A stretch of DNA of 64,000 bases from Salinithrix halophila (GCF_042650125.1 NZ_JBHSAP010000007.1:558001-622000); one strand, 5' to 3'. Positions 7,552 through 16,790 are shown, counted from the stretch's first letter. Notes: a model not told the origin generated them from the sequence alone. Made by a program: numbers and translations.

Positions 7552-9174
7552 TCATGCTTTGACCGCCGGAAGCCGCTCCCTTCGAGGGAGGGAAACGGAA
7601 AAGACGGCTCCGTTCCACTCCCCGCTTTCAACGGTAACATAACCCCCCATCTCCTCCGCCGCTTCCCGTACCTTTTCCAGACCATAACCTCTCTTCTCCC
7701 CTTTTTTGGTGGAGAAGCCCTGTTCAAAGAGATGGGGAACTTGCGACTCCGGTACTCCAGGCCCTGCGTCTTCCACTTCCAGCAAGATATCCGGCCCTGC
7801 CTCACCGATGTACAGCCTCACTTTCCGCTCTCCCTCCGGCCGATGCTCCACAGCTTCAAAGGCGTTGGTGATCAGGTTACCCAGGATGGTAACCAGCCCT
7901 TGTCGCTGGATGTGTGCGGGGAGCGGGCCCAGTCGACTATCCGGGTCGATCGTGAGATCGACCTTCAATTCCCGCGCCCGGCTGTGGAAACCAAGGAGAA
8001 TCCCTCCCAGCCATGGGTCGGGGATCCGTTTCACGATCAACTGAATCCAATCCTGGCTCTCCAACGCCTCCCGATGGATCAACTCCAACGCCTCCGACTG
8101 GGAGCCCAACTGGATGAGGCCCGACAAGGTGTACAATGTATTGTTAAACTCATGGGTCTGGGCCCGAAGGGCCTCCGCATACCGAGAAACCTGGGATAGC
8201 TGGCGCGTCAGTTCGTCCATCTCCGATTTGAGGCGGAAACTGGCGACAGCCCCGGTAACTGTATCCCCCTGTCGGATCGGGTAGCGGTTGACAACGATTT
8301 CTCTCCCGGCCAGACTCATGCTCCGGTCTAGTTCCGTCTCTCCACTGCGTAACACTTCTGGTATCCGGGTGGTAGGAAGCACCTCTTTGATCAGGCGTCC
8401 AGTTAACGGGCGAGCTGAATCAATGGAAAGGATATGCCCGGCCGCCTGGTTGACCAACGTAATCTTCCCCTGCCGATCGGTGACAATGATCCCCTCCCGT
8501 ACGGACTCGATCACGGCATCCCTTTCTTGGTAGAGAGAGGAGATTTCCTCCGGCTCCAATCCAAAGGTAGCCTTCTTGACATTGCGTGCCAGCAAGATCG
8601 CTCCTGCCGTCCCGATAGCCATAGCCAGCAACAGGAAGGGGAAGATCATGTTCCGCAAATAACCGTAGACCTCCTCCTGGATATCTTCCTGGAGGAAACC
8701 GACGGAAACGATTCCGATGACCCGCCCCTCCTCATCGAAGATAGGTGCCTTCCCCCTCAGAGATGGCCCCAGAGTCCCCTCCGCCTTGGAAACATAAGCT
8801 TTCCCCTCCCGAAGGGCCGGGGAGTTATCTCCACCGACCATCTCACGTCCGATCCGCTCGGGAACCGGGTGGGAATACCGGACGCCGTTCTTATTTCCCA
8901 CCACAACGAATTCTGCCCCGGTCCGCTCCCGGACCCCTTCCGCAATCGGCTGGATTTTGACCCAAGGCTCACTCTCGGAGAACGCCTGGCGCAATTCCGG
9001 CATCCCTGCCGTCACCTCGGCGACGCTAAGGGCTTTCTCACCGATCTTCTTTTCCACCGTTTCCTCCAGAGAGGAGAAAAAAGTGAGGGTCATCTCGGCA
9101 ACGATCAGCATCATCAAACCAAGGATTAGCAAGATGATCCGGGTTTGCAATTTCAGCTTCCCTCGCTGTCTCAC
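7552..9174 (-). CDS. CitS/DcuS-type sensor histidine kinase
   Basis: A 540-residue membrane sensor kinase of the citrate/dicarboxylate family. It has a transmembrane segment at about residues 12-32, an extracytoplasmic sensor domain (about 33-170) with R-x-G-A-E-F-V-V-V and R-Y-S-H-P-x-P-E-R-I-G, a second transmembrane segment (about 172-196), a PAS domain (about 215-320), a SpoB-type dimerisation helix with the phosphoacceptor in Q-T-H-E-F-N-N-T-L (about residue 345), and a HATPase domain with D-A-G-P-G-V and G-Y-G-L. The start is a GTG behind GAGAGGAG. It lies 17 bp before its response regulator and 58 bp after the ArsA-like gene. Confidence 0.9.
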   Translation of the reverse strand: MRQRGKLKLQTRIILLILGLMMLIVAEMTLTFFSSLEETVEKKIGEKALSVAEVTAGMPELRQAFSESEPWVKIQPIAEGVRERTGAEFVVVGNKNGVRYSHPVPERIGREMVGGDNSPALREGKAYVSKAEGTLGPSLRGKAPIFDEEGRVIGIVSVGFLQEDIQEEVYGYLRNMIFPFLLLAMAIGTAGAILLARNVKKATFGLEPEEISSLYQERDAVIESVREGIIVTDRQGKITLVNQAAGHILSIDSARPLTGRLIKEVLPTTRIPEVLRSGETELDRSMSLAGREIVVNRYPIRQGDTVTGAVASFRLKSEMDELTRQLSQVSRYAEALRAQTHEFNNTLYTLSGLIQLGSQSEALELIHREALESQDWIQLIVKRIPDPWLGGILLGFHSRARELKVDLTIDPDSRLGPLPAHIQRQGLVTILGNLITNAFEAVEHRPEGERKVRLYIGEAGPDILLEVEDAGPGVPESQVPHLFEQGFSTKKGEKRGYGLEKVREAAEEMGGYVTVESGEWNGAVFSVSLPRRERLPAVKA

Positions 9175-9232
9175 GACTCATTCTCCTCTCTGTCAGTGGA
9201 TCGAAAAAAGGGCGCTCCGATGGAAACGCCCG

Positions 9233-10219
9233 TCACAAGCCGCCAAACCTTTTTTCCTCCAGCAAGTCGGCGATGGCTCCCACTCCGTCAAGCCCCCGAA
9301 TATCCGTCGGTTTCATCGGTACTTTCACCTGGTGAAACCCCTTGAACCGATCCGCGATATCCTCCAAGTACTCTTTTTCCTGAACTCGACGCTGGTTCAG
9401 GAAATCCCCGGCAGCTTCAGGGGGCAACACTCGATTGACAACCAGCCCCCCCACTGGAACCCCGTATCTCTTTAATCGATCCATCGCCTTTTCCGATTCC
9501 AAAATAGAGAGGCGTTCCGGATTGAGAACGAAGTAAAAAGAGGTAATCCTGGGATCCAGCATCCGCTCCCGGGCAGCGGCAAACCGGTGCTTTCGTCGTT
9601 CCAGCAGCTCAAAGACCCGATCCTTCGGCTCTTTCGATTCCTCGGAGACGCCTGCCACATGATGAAGCATCCGGTGCATCTCCTGGGTCTTTCGCCGCCG
9701 GGCCAGCATTCCCTCTACCCAGACTCCCATCAGCTCCGGCAGAGACAGCAGGCGAAGGGTATGGCCCGTAGGGGCCGTATCGAACACGATCCGGTCATAC
9801 TCCGACTCCGCCGACAAAAGGGTCGTCACCATATCCTCAAAGAGCGCCGCTTCATCCGCCCCCGGAGAAGCAGCGGCGAAATCCATCTGACGTTCCACTT
9901 CCTTCCACAAACCGGGGTCGGCCAGCCCTCTGAGATTGCCTTGCACCTCATCCATGTATCGTCGGGAGGCCTCTTCCGGGTCAATCTCTCGCACCCACAG
10001 GTTATTCGCTGCCTCTACCGGTTTCGGTCCTGCCTGGATATCCAACAGGTCACCGACGGAATGGGCAGGATCCGTTGAAACAAGGAGAGTCTTAATCCCC
10101 CGCCGGGCGAGAGCGGCTGCATAGGCCGCTGAACAGGTCGTTTTTCCTACACCGCCCTTCCCCCCGAAAAAAGCAATCGTTTCTGCTTTGGAGACCGCCT
10201 TCTTTTTGAATAGCCTCAT
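9233..10219 (-). CDS. ArsA-family ATPase
   Basis: A 328-residue P-loop ATPase of the ArsA/GET3 group. The deviant Walker A motif F-G-G-K-G-G-V-G-K-T-T lies near residue 18, followed by the switch regions S-T-D-P-A-H-S and D-T-A-P-T-G-H-T-L-R-L-L. There is one ATPase unit, as in GET3, and no arsenite-pump gene nearby. The start is the ATG that overlaps the stop of the cory-CC-star gene by one base (TGATG), so the two are translationally coupled; the longer reading to 10276 is rejected. Its place after cstA suggests that it handles a membrane protein or a metal or cofactor for the carbon-starvation transporter; this is inference. Confidence 0.88.
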   Translation of the reverse strand: MRLFKKKAVSKAETIAFFGGKGGVGKTTCSAAYAAALARRGIKTLLVSTDPAHSVGDLLDIQAGPKPVEAANNLWVREIDPEEASRRYMDEVQGNLRGLADPGLWKEVERQMDFAAASPGADEAALFEDMVTTLLSAESEYDRIVFDTAPTGHTLRLLSLPELMGVWVEGMLARRRKTQEMHRMLHHVAGVSEESKEPKDRVFELLERRKHRFAAARERMLDPRITSFYFVLNPERLSILESEKAMDRLKRYGVPVGGLVVNRVLPPEAAGDFLNQRRVQEKEYLEDIADRFKGFHQVKVPMKPTDIRGLDGVGAIADLLEEKRFGGL

Positions 10220-10494
10220 CAGCAACACCGGAAGCCATCGAGGGGAGATTTCTCCATTCCCATTCGCATGTGCCATTCATGGAACTCTTCAAGCATGAAG
10301 GGTGTCAACTCCAAGGTGTAGTAGGAAACCGGGTTGGGGATCCCCAGCACCTCCGAAAAGGCGAGCAGTTTAAAAACGTCCTCTTCGTTTCGGACCTCTT
10401 TGAGCATCGTTCGCCGGTAGGGGGCGAAATACATTTCATCGTAAAAGTGCTTCAACTGGTTCCAGATTGCCTTCGTTTTCGTTGTGATCTCCAT
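10219..10494 (-). CDS. Cory-CC-star family small protein
   Basis: A 91-residue protein ending in two cysteines directly before the stop codon (G-F-R-C-C). That C-terminal Cys-Cys-stop is the defining trait of the family named cory-CC-star, which is recorded from corynebacteria and bacilli beside carbon-starvation transporter genes. No membrane segment is seen; the body contains F-Y-D-E-M-Y-F-A-P-Y-R-R-T and several aromatic residues. It overlaps the ArsA-like ATPase start by one base and lies 61 bp after cstA. The terminal Cys pair might bind metal or a thiol cofactor and be the client of the ATPase; this is inference. The family name is recalled from databases and was not searched. Confidence 0.8.
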   Translation of the reverse strand: MEITTKTKAIWNQLKHFYDEMYFAPYRRTMLKEVRNEEDVFKLLAFSEVLGIPNPVSYYTLELTPFMLEEFHEWHMRMGMEKSPLDGFRCC

Positions 10495-10555
10495 CGATGT
10501 ACACCTACCTTTACGTGTCCCTTTCCGCCTTGGTCAACCCGATCTTCGGACGTGC

Positions 10556-12256
10556 TCAGAGAGAGGCACCGCCGTTTCGGGAAATCCTGTCGGCCCGTTG
10601 CCGATTCGCAGCCAGGATTCCCTCCAAAACCAACCACACGTTGAGAGCAAGAATTAACACCCCGACCACGACCAGCAGGGTTTTCCCTTGAGAGATGTAC
10701 CCTGAGATGCTGAGCGCCATACTCCAGGTGGTCATAACGACCACGAACACCAGGGGTACCAGCGCCACCCAAAAGTTGCGCCCCCACTTCCACAGGAGGA
10801 GGGTAAGGACAATCAGAGAGAGGCCTGCTGTTAGTTGGTTCGTGGTCCCGAAGAGAGGCCACAGGACCATCCCCCCTTGCCCTGGGTTGGCTGGGTCAGC
10901 CAGGAAGGCCAACGCTACACAGGAGAGAAAGGCGATCACTGTACTGATGTTGAGGTTCTTCAAGGGAGCGATTTTATACTGTTCCCCAATTTCCGACAGG
11001 ATGAAGCGCTGAAGGCGCATCGACGTGTCCAATGTCGTGGCTGCGAAGGCGACGATCATGATCGAGATGAAGGTTGTCCCCACCGTCGTCGGAATGCCCA
11101 GTGTGGTGAGGAAGTTGCCCGCTCCGAGAACAAAAGCCTTCACACCGCCCGCGCTAGCCGTCTCCCACATCCCGTAGTGCTCATTCCATTTATCGATGGA
11201 AGCGAAGCCTGCTGCTGTGGCCATGATCGCTACCAAGGCTAACAACCCTTCCCCCATCGCCCCGAAGTATCCGACAAACCGGGCGTCTGTTTCTTTATCC
11301 AACTGTTTGGAGGACGTTCCGGAGCTGACCAGTCCGTGAAAACCCGAGATCGCCCCGCAAGCGATCGTAACAAAGAGGAGCGGCACCAGCGGGGGCGTTC
11401 CTTCCGGCACGGCGGTATTGAAAAAAGGGGCATTGAACTGCGGTTGAGTCAGAAATAGACCGAGGTACAAAACTCCCAGCCCGAGGAACAGCATATGGGA
11501 GTTGATATAATCTCGCGGTTGAAGTAACAACCATACCGGCAAACGGGAAGCAATCGCTCCATAGAGAAGCATCACGATCACCCACCAGCCCGTCGTCGGG
11601 AGCCCGCCGATCACTTCTGGGAGCTTCACCGGCAACGCCGACCCAACAAATATAAAGGTGAACAGCAACACCAAACCGACGATCGAGGGCCAGAAAAGTC
11701 CCATCCCTCGCTTGTACACCAGGAACCCAATCCCCATCGCTACCGGAATCTGCAGCCAATAGGGGAGAACGCTTTCCGGGAATCCGGTGAACAGGTTGGC
11801 AATCACGACAGCGAAGACAGCATTCACCAACAACAAGAGGAAAAAGATGATTAGGAGAAAGAGTCCTTTTGCCCGGTCACCAATCACCGATTGGGTGATG
11901 ACACCGACGGACTTTCCTCTGTTGCGCACCGAAGCCCATAACGTTCCGAAATCATGCATCCCTGCAAAAAAGATGGTTCCCAAAACCACCCACAGGAGAG
12001 CGGGTCCCCAGCCCCAGATCACGGCAATCGCCGGCCCCACAATCGGTGCCGCCCCCGCAACAGAGCTAAAGTGATGCCCCCAAAGGACGAACCGATTGGT
12101 CGGCAGGTGATCCACCCCATCCCGGAATTCATGGGCCGGGGTCTGGAATTCCGGATCCAACCGGAAGACCCGTTCCGCCAGGAACCGGGAATAAAACCGG
12201 TACCCCATCCAAAACAGGATTAGCGCCCCTAACGTCAGCAACACTGGTGCAGTCAT
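10556..12256 (-). CDS. cstA: Carbon starvation protein CstA family transporter
   Basis: A 566-residue polytopic membrane protein of the CstA family, with many hydrophobic segments along its length. Family marks are H-E-F-x-D-G-V-D-H-x-P-T near residue 45, H-H-F-S-S-V-A-G-A-A-P-I-V-G-P-A and F-H-G-L-V-S-S-G-T-S-S-K-Q. CstA-type proteins import peptides or pyruvate when preferred carbon is exhausted. The start ATG has a GAGGGGG site. A cre-like box lies 21 bp upstream, so catabolite repression by CcpA is likely. It heads a unit with the cory-CC-star, ArsA-like and two-component genes. Confidence 0.93.
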   Translation of the reverse strand: MTAPVLLTLGALILFWMGYRFYSRFLAERVFRLDPEFQTPAHEFRDGVDHLPTNRFVLWGHHFSSVAGAAPIVGPAIAVIWGWGPALLWVVLGTIFFAGMHDFGTLWASVRNRGKSVGVITQSVIGDRAKGLFLLIIFFLLLLVNAVFAVVIANLFTGFPESVLPYWLQIPVAMGIGFLVYKRGMGLFWPSIVGLVLLFTFIFVGSALPVKLPEVIGGLPTTGWWVIVMLLYGAIASRLPVWLLLQPRDYINSHMLFLGLGVLYLGLFLTQPQFNAPFFNTAVPEGTPPLVPLLFVTIACGAISGFHGLVSSGTSSKQLDKETDARFVGYFGAMGEGLLALVAIMATAAGFASIDKWNEHYGMWETASAGGVKAFVLGAGNFLTTLGIPTTVGTTFISIMIVAFAATTLDTSMRLQRFILSEIGEQYKIAPLKNLNISTVIAFLSCVALAFLADPANPGQGGMVLWPLFGTTNQLTAGLSLIVLTLLLWKWGRNFWVALVPLVFVVVMTTWSMALSISGYISQGKTLLVVVGVLILALNVWLVLEGILAANRQRADRISRNGGASL

Positions 12257-12276
12257 GCATTCGCCCCCTCAAGCTG

Positions 12277-12290
12277 TGTAATCGCTTCCA
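12277..12290 (-). promoter_or_regulatory. Putative cre (CcpA) box before cstA
   Basis: On the minus strand the sequence TGGAAGCGATTACA matches the Bacillus cre consensus TGWAARCGNTWNCA at 13 of 14 positions. It lies just upstream of the cstA ribosome-binding site, where bound CcpA would block transcription. Not experimentally shown. Confidence 0.6.
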
Positions 12291-12502
12291 CAATCAGACA
12301 TAGGGAATAGCCAGAAAGATTAATCAATTCCATCTAATCTTATATTAAAGGAGGATGAGAGGCTATTCAACCGGGAGGGTTTGGAAGTTGCAAGATTTCG
12401 CCTCTTTTTCAAAAAAACGGACTCTCAAAAAAGAGCCCGAGAGGGTATTGATAAAGTTTCCTGTTTGAAGACTGCTACCTAAAACCGGATCGCCCTACTC
12501 GG

Positions 12503-12817
12503 TTACCGCTCTCTCCTCGGGCGGATCATCACCTTGCCTCCACTTTTCTTATAACACATCTCTTGATCCGGTCCTGCCGGCCAGCAGACTTCCTGATCAT
12601 GAAAAGACTCTGACGTTCGCTCCATGTAGCCCTGAGCTTCTTCCAGCACCTCCCCGACGGGTCGGCTAAACTCCGTATCAGCCAGTGACTCACTGCTGAT
12701 TACCCGGGTCGAAATCCGGGTCATTTCCTCGTAACACTCCCGCACCCGGTTGGTTAGCTCATCCATTAGTGCCTGATCTACACTGGACAACTGATACTCA
12801 CGCTGGTTCCCCTGCAT
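12503..12817 (-). CDS. Hypothetical protein
   Basis: A 104-residue protein that I do not recognise. It is acidic, predicted mostly helical and without membrane segments. The N-terminal half resembles a short coiled region with S-S-V-D-Q-A-L-M-D-E-L and V-R-E-C-Y-E-E-M; the C-terminal half has two Cys residues and a basic R-P-R-R-E-R end. The ATG start is preceded by AAAGGAGGG at good spacing, which supports a real gene; a longer reading to 12937 has no such site. It stands alone between the cstA unit and clpE. Function unknown. Confidence 0.65.
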   Translation of the reverse strand: MQGNQREYQLSSVDQALMDELTNRVRECYEEMTRISTRVISSESLADTEFSRPVGEVLEEAQGYMERTSESFHDQEVCWPAGPDQEMCYKKSGGKVMIRPRRER

Positions 12818-13026
12818 GGTATCCCTCCTTTGGCTCCCAGGATGCCACCTTTTTCCCCGGTTTATACGAAAGATCTCAGTAGAAAGCCCAGCCTCTCTCC
12901 AGGTAATTTGACCTTTCTCCCAACAAAAACCCTCCATCCAAACTTTCCATTCATAGGTGGGAAAATGCTGTCCCCTTTGTCCGATCCGTGAATTTCAACG
13001 CTCTATTCCAGTTTCAACCCACCCCC

Positions 13027-13055
13027 TTGAAAGTTCGAACAAGAGATCGTATAAT
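13027..13055 (+). promoter_or_regulatory. Sigma-A type promoter of clpE
   Basis: TTGAAA (13027-13032) and TATAAT (13050-13055) are separated by exactly 17 bases, about 100 bases before the clpE start and directly upstream of the CtsR-type operator. Confidence 0.8.
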
Positions 13056-13058
13056 AAA

Positions 13059-13075
13059 GATCAAAGATAGTCAAA
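13059..13075 (+). promoter_or_regulatory. CtsR-type operator before clpE
   Basis: The 17-mer GATCAAAGATAGTCAAA fits the CtsR heptad repeat RGTCAAANANRGTCAAA at 16 of 17 positions. It begins 4 bases after the -10 box, so it covers the likely transcription start. A further GTCAAAAGTCA follows. CtsR represses clp genes in Bacillota until heat stress. Confidence 0.82.
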
Positions 13076-13153
13076 GTCAAAAGTCAGACCGGATGCATCC
13101 TGATTACACCCATAACCTTTGAAATAAAAACGCGATTGAAGGAGGGTTTGGTT

Positions 13154-15307
13154 ATGCACTGCAACCAATGCAAACAGCAGCCGGCTGAGGTGGAACTCCA
13201 TGTGAAAGTGAACGGTCGACAACTCCGCCTTCATCTATGCCGGGACTGTTACAACCAAGTAAAAGACCAGATGAAATTCCCTGCGGGCTTTCATGGTTCT
13301 TCCTTCGATGACTTGTTCCGCCATTTCATCGGGCCGCAATCGAGCGGGTTTGACCAAAACCCATCCCAGGACTTGCGGCAACAGACTGGCCAAGATGGGG
13401 CCCGTAACGGCGGCCTCTTGGATCAACTGGGGAAAAATCTGACCCATGCCGCTAAGGCCGGGCTTATCGATCCGGTTATCGGACGTGACCAAGAGGTAGA
13501 ACGGGTCGTCGAAACTCTGAACCGGCGCAATAAAAACAACCCCGTCCTGATCGGAGAACCTGGGGTCGGGAAAACAGCCATTGCCGAAGGGTTGGCGTTG
13601 CGAATTTCGGAAGGACGTGTCCCCCACAAACTGAAGGATAAACACGTTTACTTGCTGGATGTCTCCTCCTTGGTAGCCAATACCGGGATCCGCGGGCAGT
13701 TCGAAGAACGGATGAAACAGCTGATCACCGAACTGCAAGAACGGAAAAACGTGATTCTGTTCATCGACGAAATCCACCAATTGGTGGGCGCCGGATCCGC
13801 TGAAGGCTCGCAAGATGCCGGGAACATCCTGAAACCGGCCCTGGCCCGGGGTGAGATCCAGGTCATCGGAGCCACCACTCTGAAGGAATACCGCCAGATC
13901 GAGAAAGATGCCGCTCTGGAACGCCGCTTCCAGCCGGTCATGGTTCAAGAGCCTACTGTGGAAGAAGCGGTCCGCATCCTTCTGGGGCTTCGCAAAAACT
14001 ATGAGGACTACCATCGGGTGCAATACACCGATGATGCCCTGCGTGCTTGCGTCACCCTATCCAGCCGTTATATCCAGGACCGCTTCCTGCCGGATAAGGC
14101 GATTGACCTGATCGACGAAGCTGGTTCCAAAGTCAATCTGGCGAGCGAGACCGGTGATACGGAGAGTTTGCGCGAACACCTTCGGGAAATCGCTGCCGAA
14201 AAGGATGAAGCTACTCGCGAGGAAGACTACGAGTCAGCCGCCCGCCTCCGGGACGAAGAACGGAAACTGGAACAACAGCTGGAAGAGGCCGAGGGCAAAG
14301 AAACTCGTGCTGTCGTCGATGTGGAGATGATCCGGCAGCTTATCGAAAACAAGACCGGCATCCCCGTCCGCAAACTACAAAAAGCAGAACAAGAGAAGAT
14401 GAGACATCTGGCCGATACCTTGAACGCCCAAGTGATCGGACAAGAGGAAGCGGTCCGTAAAGTGGCCAAAGCGATCCGCCGCAATCGGGCTGGGCTCCGC
14501 AAGGGAACCCGCCCCATCGGCTCCTTCCTGTTTGTCGGCCCCACCGGTGTCGGGAAGACCGAGTTGGCCAAAACCCTGGCCCGCGAAATGTTCGGGAAGG
14601 AAGAGACCATGATTCGCCTCGACATGAGCGAATACATGGAGAAACACTCGGTCTCCAAATTGATCGGTTCCCCTCCAGGATATGTCGGCCATGAAGAAGC
14701 CGGTCAATTGACGGAACGCGTTCGTCGCAAACCCTACAGCATCATCCTGCTGGACGAGATCGAAAAAGCCCATCCCGATGTGCAGCATCTATTCCTACAG
14801 ATCATGGAAGACGGTCGCCTCACCGATAGCCAGGGACGCACCGTCAGCTTTAAAGATACCGTCCTGATCATGACCAGTAACGCCGGGGCTACCGTCAAAC
14901 CGAAAGCGTCCATCGGTTTCGGAAAAGACGGGACGGAAGAGAGGATCCCCGATATTCTCGACTCTCTCGCCGATTACTTCCGCCCTGAGTTCCTTAACCG
15001 CTTCGATGGCATCATCCCCTTCCGTTCCCTCACGCGGGAAGACCTCGTAAAAATCGTCGACCTCATGCTGGCCGACATCTATCAAGCCACCGAAGAACAA
15101 GGACTCACACTCACCGTCACCGATGCCGCCAAAAACCAATTGGCTCATCTCGGTTACCATCCTGCCTTCGGTGCCCGTCCCCTGCGCCGGGTCATCGAAG
15201 AACAAGTGGAAGACGGCATCGCAGACCGAATGCTGGAAGAGGATGAGGTGCAATCAATTGTCGTGGATGCAAAGGATGAGAAAATCATTGTGAAAAACGC
15301 GGATTGA
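13154..15307 (+). CDS. clpE: ATP-dependent Clp protease ATPase subunit ClpE
   Basis: A 717-residue Hsp100 ATPase. The N-terminal zinc finger C-N-Q-C...C-R-D-C (residues 3-35) replaces the usual double Clp-N domain and marks ClpE. Two AAA+ modules follow: the first with G-E-P-G-V-G-K-T and F-I-D-E-I-H, the second with G-P-T-G-V-G-K-T and L-L-D-E-I-E-K-A-H. A UVR-like linker (about residues 350-390) lies between them. ClpE unfolds aggregated proteins under heat stress and delivers them to ClpP. The chosen ATG sits behind AAGGAGGG. Promoter, CtsR-type operator and terminator are all visible, so it is a single-gene heat-shock unit. Confidence 0.94.
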   Translation: MHCNQCKQQPAEVELHVKVNGRQLRLHLCRDCYNQVKDQMKFPAGFHGSSFDDLFRHFIGPQSSGFDQNPSQDLRQQTGQDGARNGGLLDQLGKNLTHAAKAGLIDPVIGRDQEVERVVETLNRRNKNNPVLIGEPGVGKTAIAEGLALRISEGRVPHKLKDKHVYLLDVSSLVANTGIRGQFEERMKQLITELQERKNVILFIDEIHQLVGAGSAEGSQDAGNILKPALARGEIQVIGATTLKEYRQIEKDAALERRFQPVMVQEPTVEEAVRILLGLRKNYEDYHRVQYTDDALRACVTLSSRYIQDRFLPDKAIDLIDEAGSKVNLASETGDTESLREHLREIAAEKDEATREEDYESAARLRDEERKLEQQLEEAEGKETRAVVDVEMIRQLIENKTGIPVRKLQKAEQEKMRHLADTLNAQVIGQEEAVRKVAKAIRRNRAGLRKGTRPIGSFLFVGPTGVGKTELAKTLAREMFGKEETMIRLDMSEYMEKHSVSKLIGSPPGYVGHEEAGQLTERVRRKPYSIILLDEIEKAHPDVQHLFLQIMEDGRLTDSQGRTVSFKDTVLIMTSNAGATVKPKASIGFGKDGTEERIPDILDSLADYFRPEFLNRFDGIIPFRSLTREDLVKIVDLMLADIYQATEEQGLTLTVTDAAKNQLAHLGYHPAFGARPLRRVIEEQVEDGIADRMLEEDEVQSIVVDAKDEKIIVKNAD

Positions 15308-15314
15308 CCGTAAC

Positions 15315-15349
15315 AAAACCCCGCCGGAATTTGATCCGGCGGGGTTTTT
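15315..15349 (+). terminator. clpE terminator
   Basis: AACCCCGCCGGA and TCCGGCGGGGTT form a perfect 12-bp stem followed by TTT. A-rich sequence on the other side lets it also serve the convergent thioredoxin-like gene. Confidence 0.92.
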
Positions 15350-15360
15350 CGTCTTACCCT

Positions 15361-15924
15361 TTATCCTTCGCTCTTCCATTTGATGTTACATCCGAGACTC
15401 GGCTTTTGCTCTTCTGGTACGGGCTCTCCCTTCAGGAGGTGATCCAGCGCCTTACGGATGGATTCCCCGGTGACCGGGATGTCATTTCCCGGGCGGGAAT
15501 CATCCAACTGCCCGCGGTAAGCCAACCGGAGCCCGCCGTCAAACACGAAAAAGTCCGGGGTGCAGGCTGCATGATAAGCCTTCGCCACTTCCTGGGTTTC
15601 ATCATAGAGATATGGAAAGGGGTAGTTCATTTCCTCTGCTAATTCCTTCATTTTCTCCGGGGAATCCTCCGGATACGCCTCCACGTCATTCGAACTGATG
15701 GCGACAAAGGAAATCCCTTTAGCTTGGTAGTCCTTCGCCAGCTGGACCAATTGGTCCTGGACATGTTTTACAAAAGGACAGTGGTTGCAGATGAACATCA
15801 ACACTGTCGCGTGTTCCGAGCGGAGGTCGTTCAGGGAGCAGGTCTGCCCCGATACCACATCCGGCAAGGAAAAGTTCGGGGCTTGGCTCCCGAGGGGAAG
15901 CATCGTAGACTCTGTCCGTGCCAT
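15361..15924 (-). CDS. Thioredoxin-like (AhpC/TSA-type) protein
   Basis: A 187-residue redoxin with the thioredoxin fold. The redox motif is C-N-H-C in F-I-C-N-H-C-P-F-V-K near residue 45, after an N-terminal G-S-x-A-P-x-F-S-L-P-D typical of AhpC/TSA proteins; the conserved cis-Pro region is T-P-D-F-F-V-F. There is no signal peptide, so it acts in the cytoplasm, probably as a thiol oxidoreductase; the partner is unknown. The start is the ATG at 15924 with AAGGATG upstream; longer readings lack a site. It converges on clpE and shares the hairpin between them. Confidence 0.88.
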   Translation of the reverse strand: MARTESTMLPLGSQAPNFSLPDVVSGQTCSLNDLRSEHATVLMFICNHCPFVKHVQDQLVQLAKDYQAKGISFVAISSNDVEAYPEDSPEKMKELAEEMNYPFPYLYDETQEVAKAYHAACTPDFFVFDGGLRLAYRGQLDDSRPGNDIPVTGESIRKALDHLLKGEPVPEEQKPSLGCNIKWKSEG

Positions 15925-16184
15925 GAATACCATCATCCTTTCAGTGCTTTCTCTCTTACCAACCGTACAACAATTTTTGCCCGCGAAAAAGCCACTGTAA
16001 ACAAAAAGGCTGCTATCCGAGCAACCGGGTGGCCTTTTTCTTTCAATCTCCGGATAAACGCGGCTCTCCCATTTCGAACATCGAGTCCTTCTCACAAACA
16101 TTAATAAATCATCCACAAAATCCTAATACAAATACTGGATAATACCTTTGTAACGAATTTACACTTGGAGAGGGTGATAGGAAG

Positions 16185-16790
16185 ATGAAGACAGCATCCA
16201 TCGCTGTATTGGGCTTGGTTCTATCAGTCGGTATGATCGGTTCGACGCTTTTCGGGCAACCTGCATCGGCGGAAACGAAGGACAACCGCCTACCTGTGGT
16301 TTTGGACGGCACGAAGGTTTCCCCTAATAGTCCGAAAGTCGATAAGGCGAAAATTTTTGTAGAGGACGACAAGGCACAAAAGCAAGGGGTGGTGTTTGGA
16401 TTTTCCAGTAAGGCCAAAGCTGAAAAATACCTAAAAGAAGGCGTCTCCCCTATCCAAAAAGAAACTTCCCTTCCGATCTCTCCCCAACAGGGAAAACCGT
16501 CGCCCACCGCCACATCCTCGTATTTCTTTGAACATGCCGGTTTCGGAGGGAGCTGGTTTAGTATCCAACTCGGCTACGCCAGTTCTTACCTGGGCTCCTA
16601 CTGGAATGACCGGATTTCCTCCCTGTCTGCCGCCTCCGGGGGAAACTGGACCATCCTTTACGAACACAGCAATTACCGCGGAAAACAATATTGGCTCAAA
16701 TCCGGGTACAGTCGATCCAATCTGGTCGATGTGCCGGATGGAAGCGGCGGAAACTGGAATGACAAAGCCTCTTCCATCTACGTCTATTAA
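16185..16790 (+). CDS. Secreted beta/gamma-crystallin-family protein
   Basis: A 201-residue exported protein. A signal peptide with A-S-A cleavage after residue 29 is followed by a charged linker (about 30-105) and a C-terminal domain of two Greek-key repeats. The repeats contain Y-F-F-E-H-A-G-F-G-G and Y-E-H-S-N-Y-R-G-K-Q-Y, each closed by the calcium-binding motif [ND]-[ND]-x-x-S-S (N-D-R-I-S-S and N-D-K-A-S-S). Such domains are compact calcium-stabilised modules; the role outside the cell is unknown, with cell-surface stability or an inhibitor role possible. It is a single gene between terminators. The ATG has a GAGAGGGTGATAGGA site. Confidence 0.87.
   Translation: MKTASIAVLGLVLSVGMIGSTLFGQPASAETKDNRLPVVLDGTKVSPNSPKVDKAKIFVEDDKAQKQGVVFGFSSKAKAEKYLKEGVSPIQKETSLPISPQQGKPSPTATSSYFFEHAGFGGSWFSIQLGYASSYLGSYWNDRISSLSAASGGNWTILYEHSNYRGKQYWLKSGYSRSNLVDVPDGSGGNWNDKASSIYVY

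Noticed and set aside
7536..7805. N-terminal extension of the response regulator to 7805
   Set aside because: The extension runs through the histidine-kinase gene in another frame. The GTG at 7535 has the proper GAGGAGG site.
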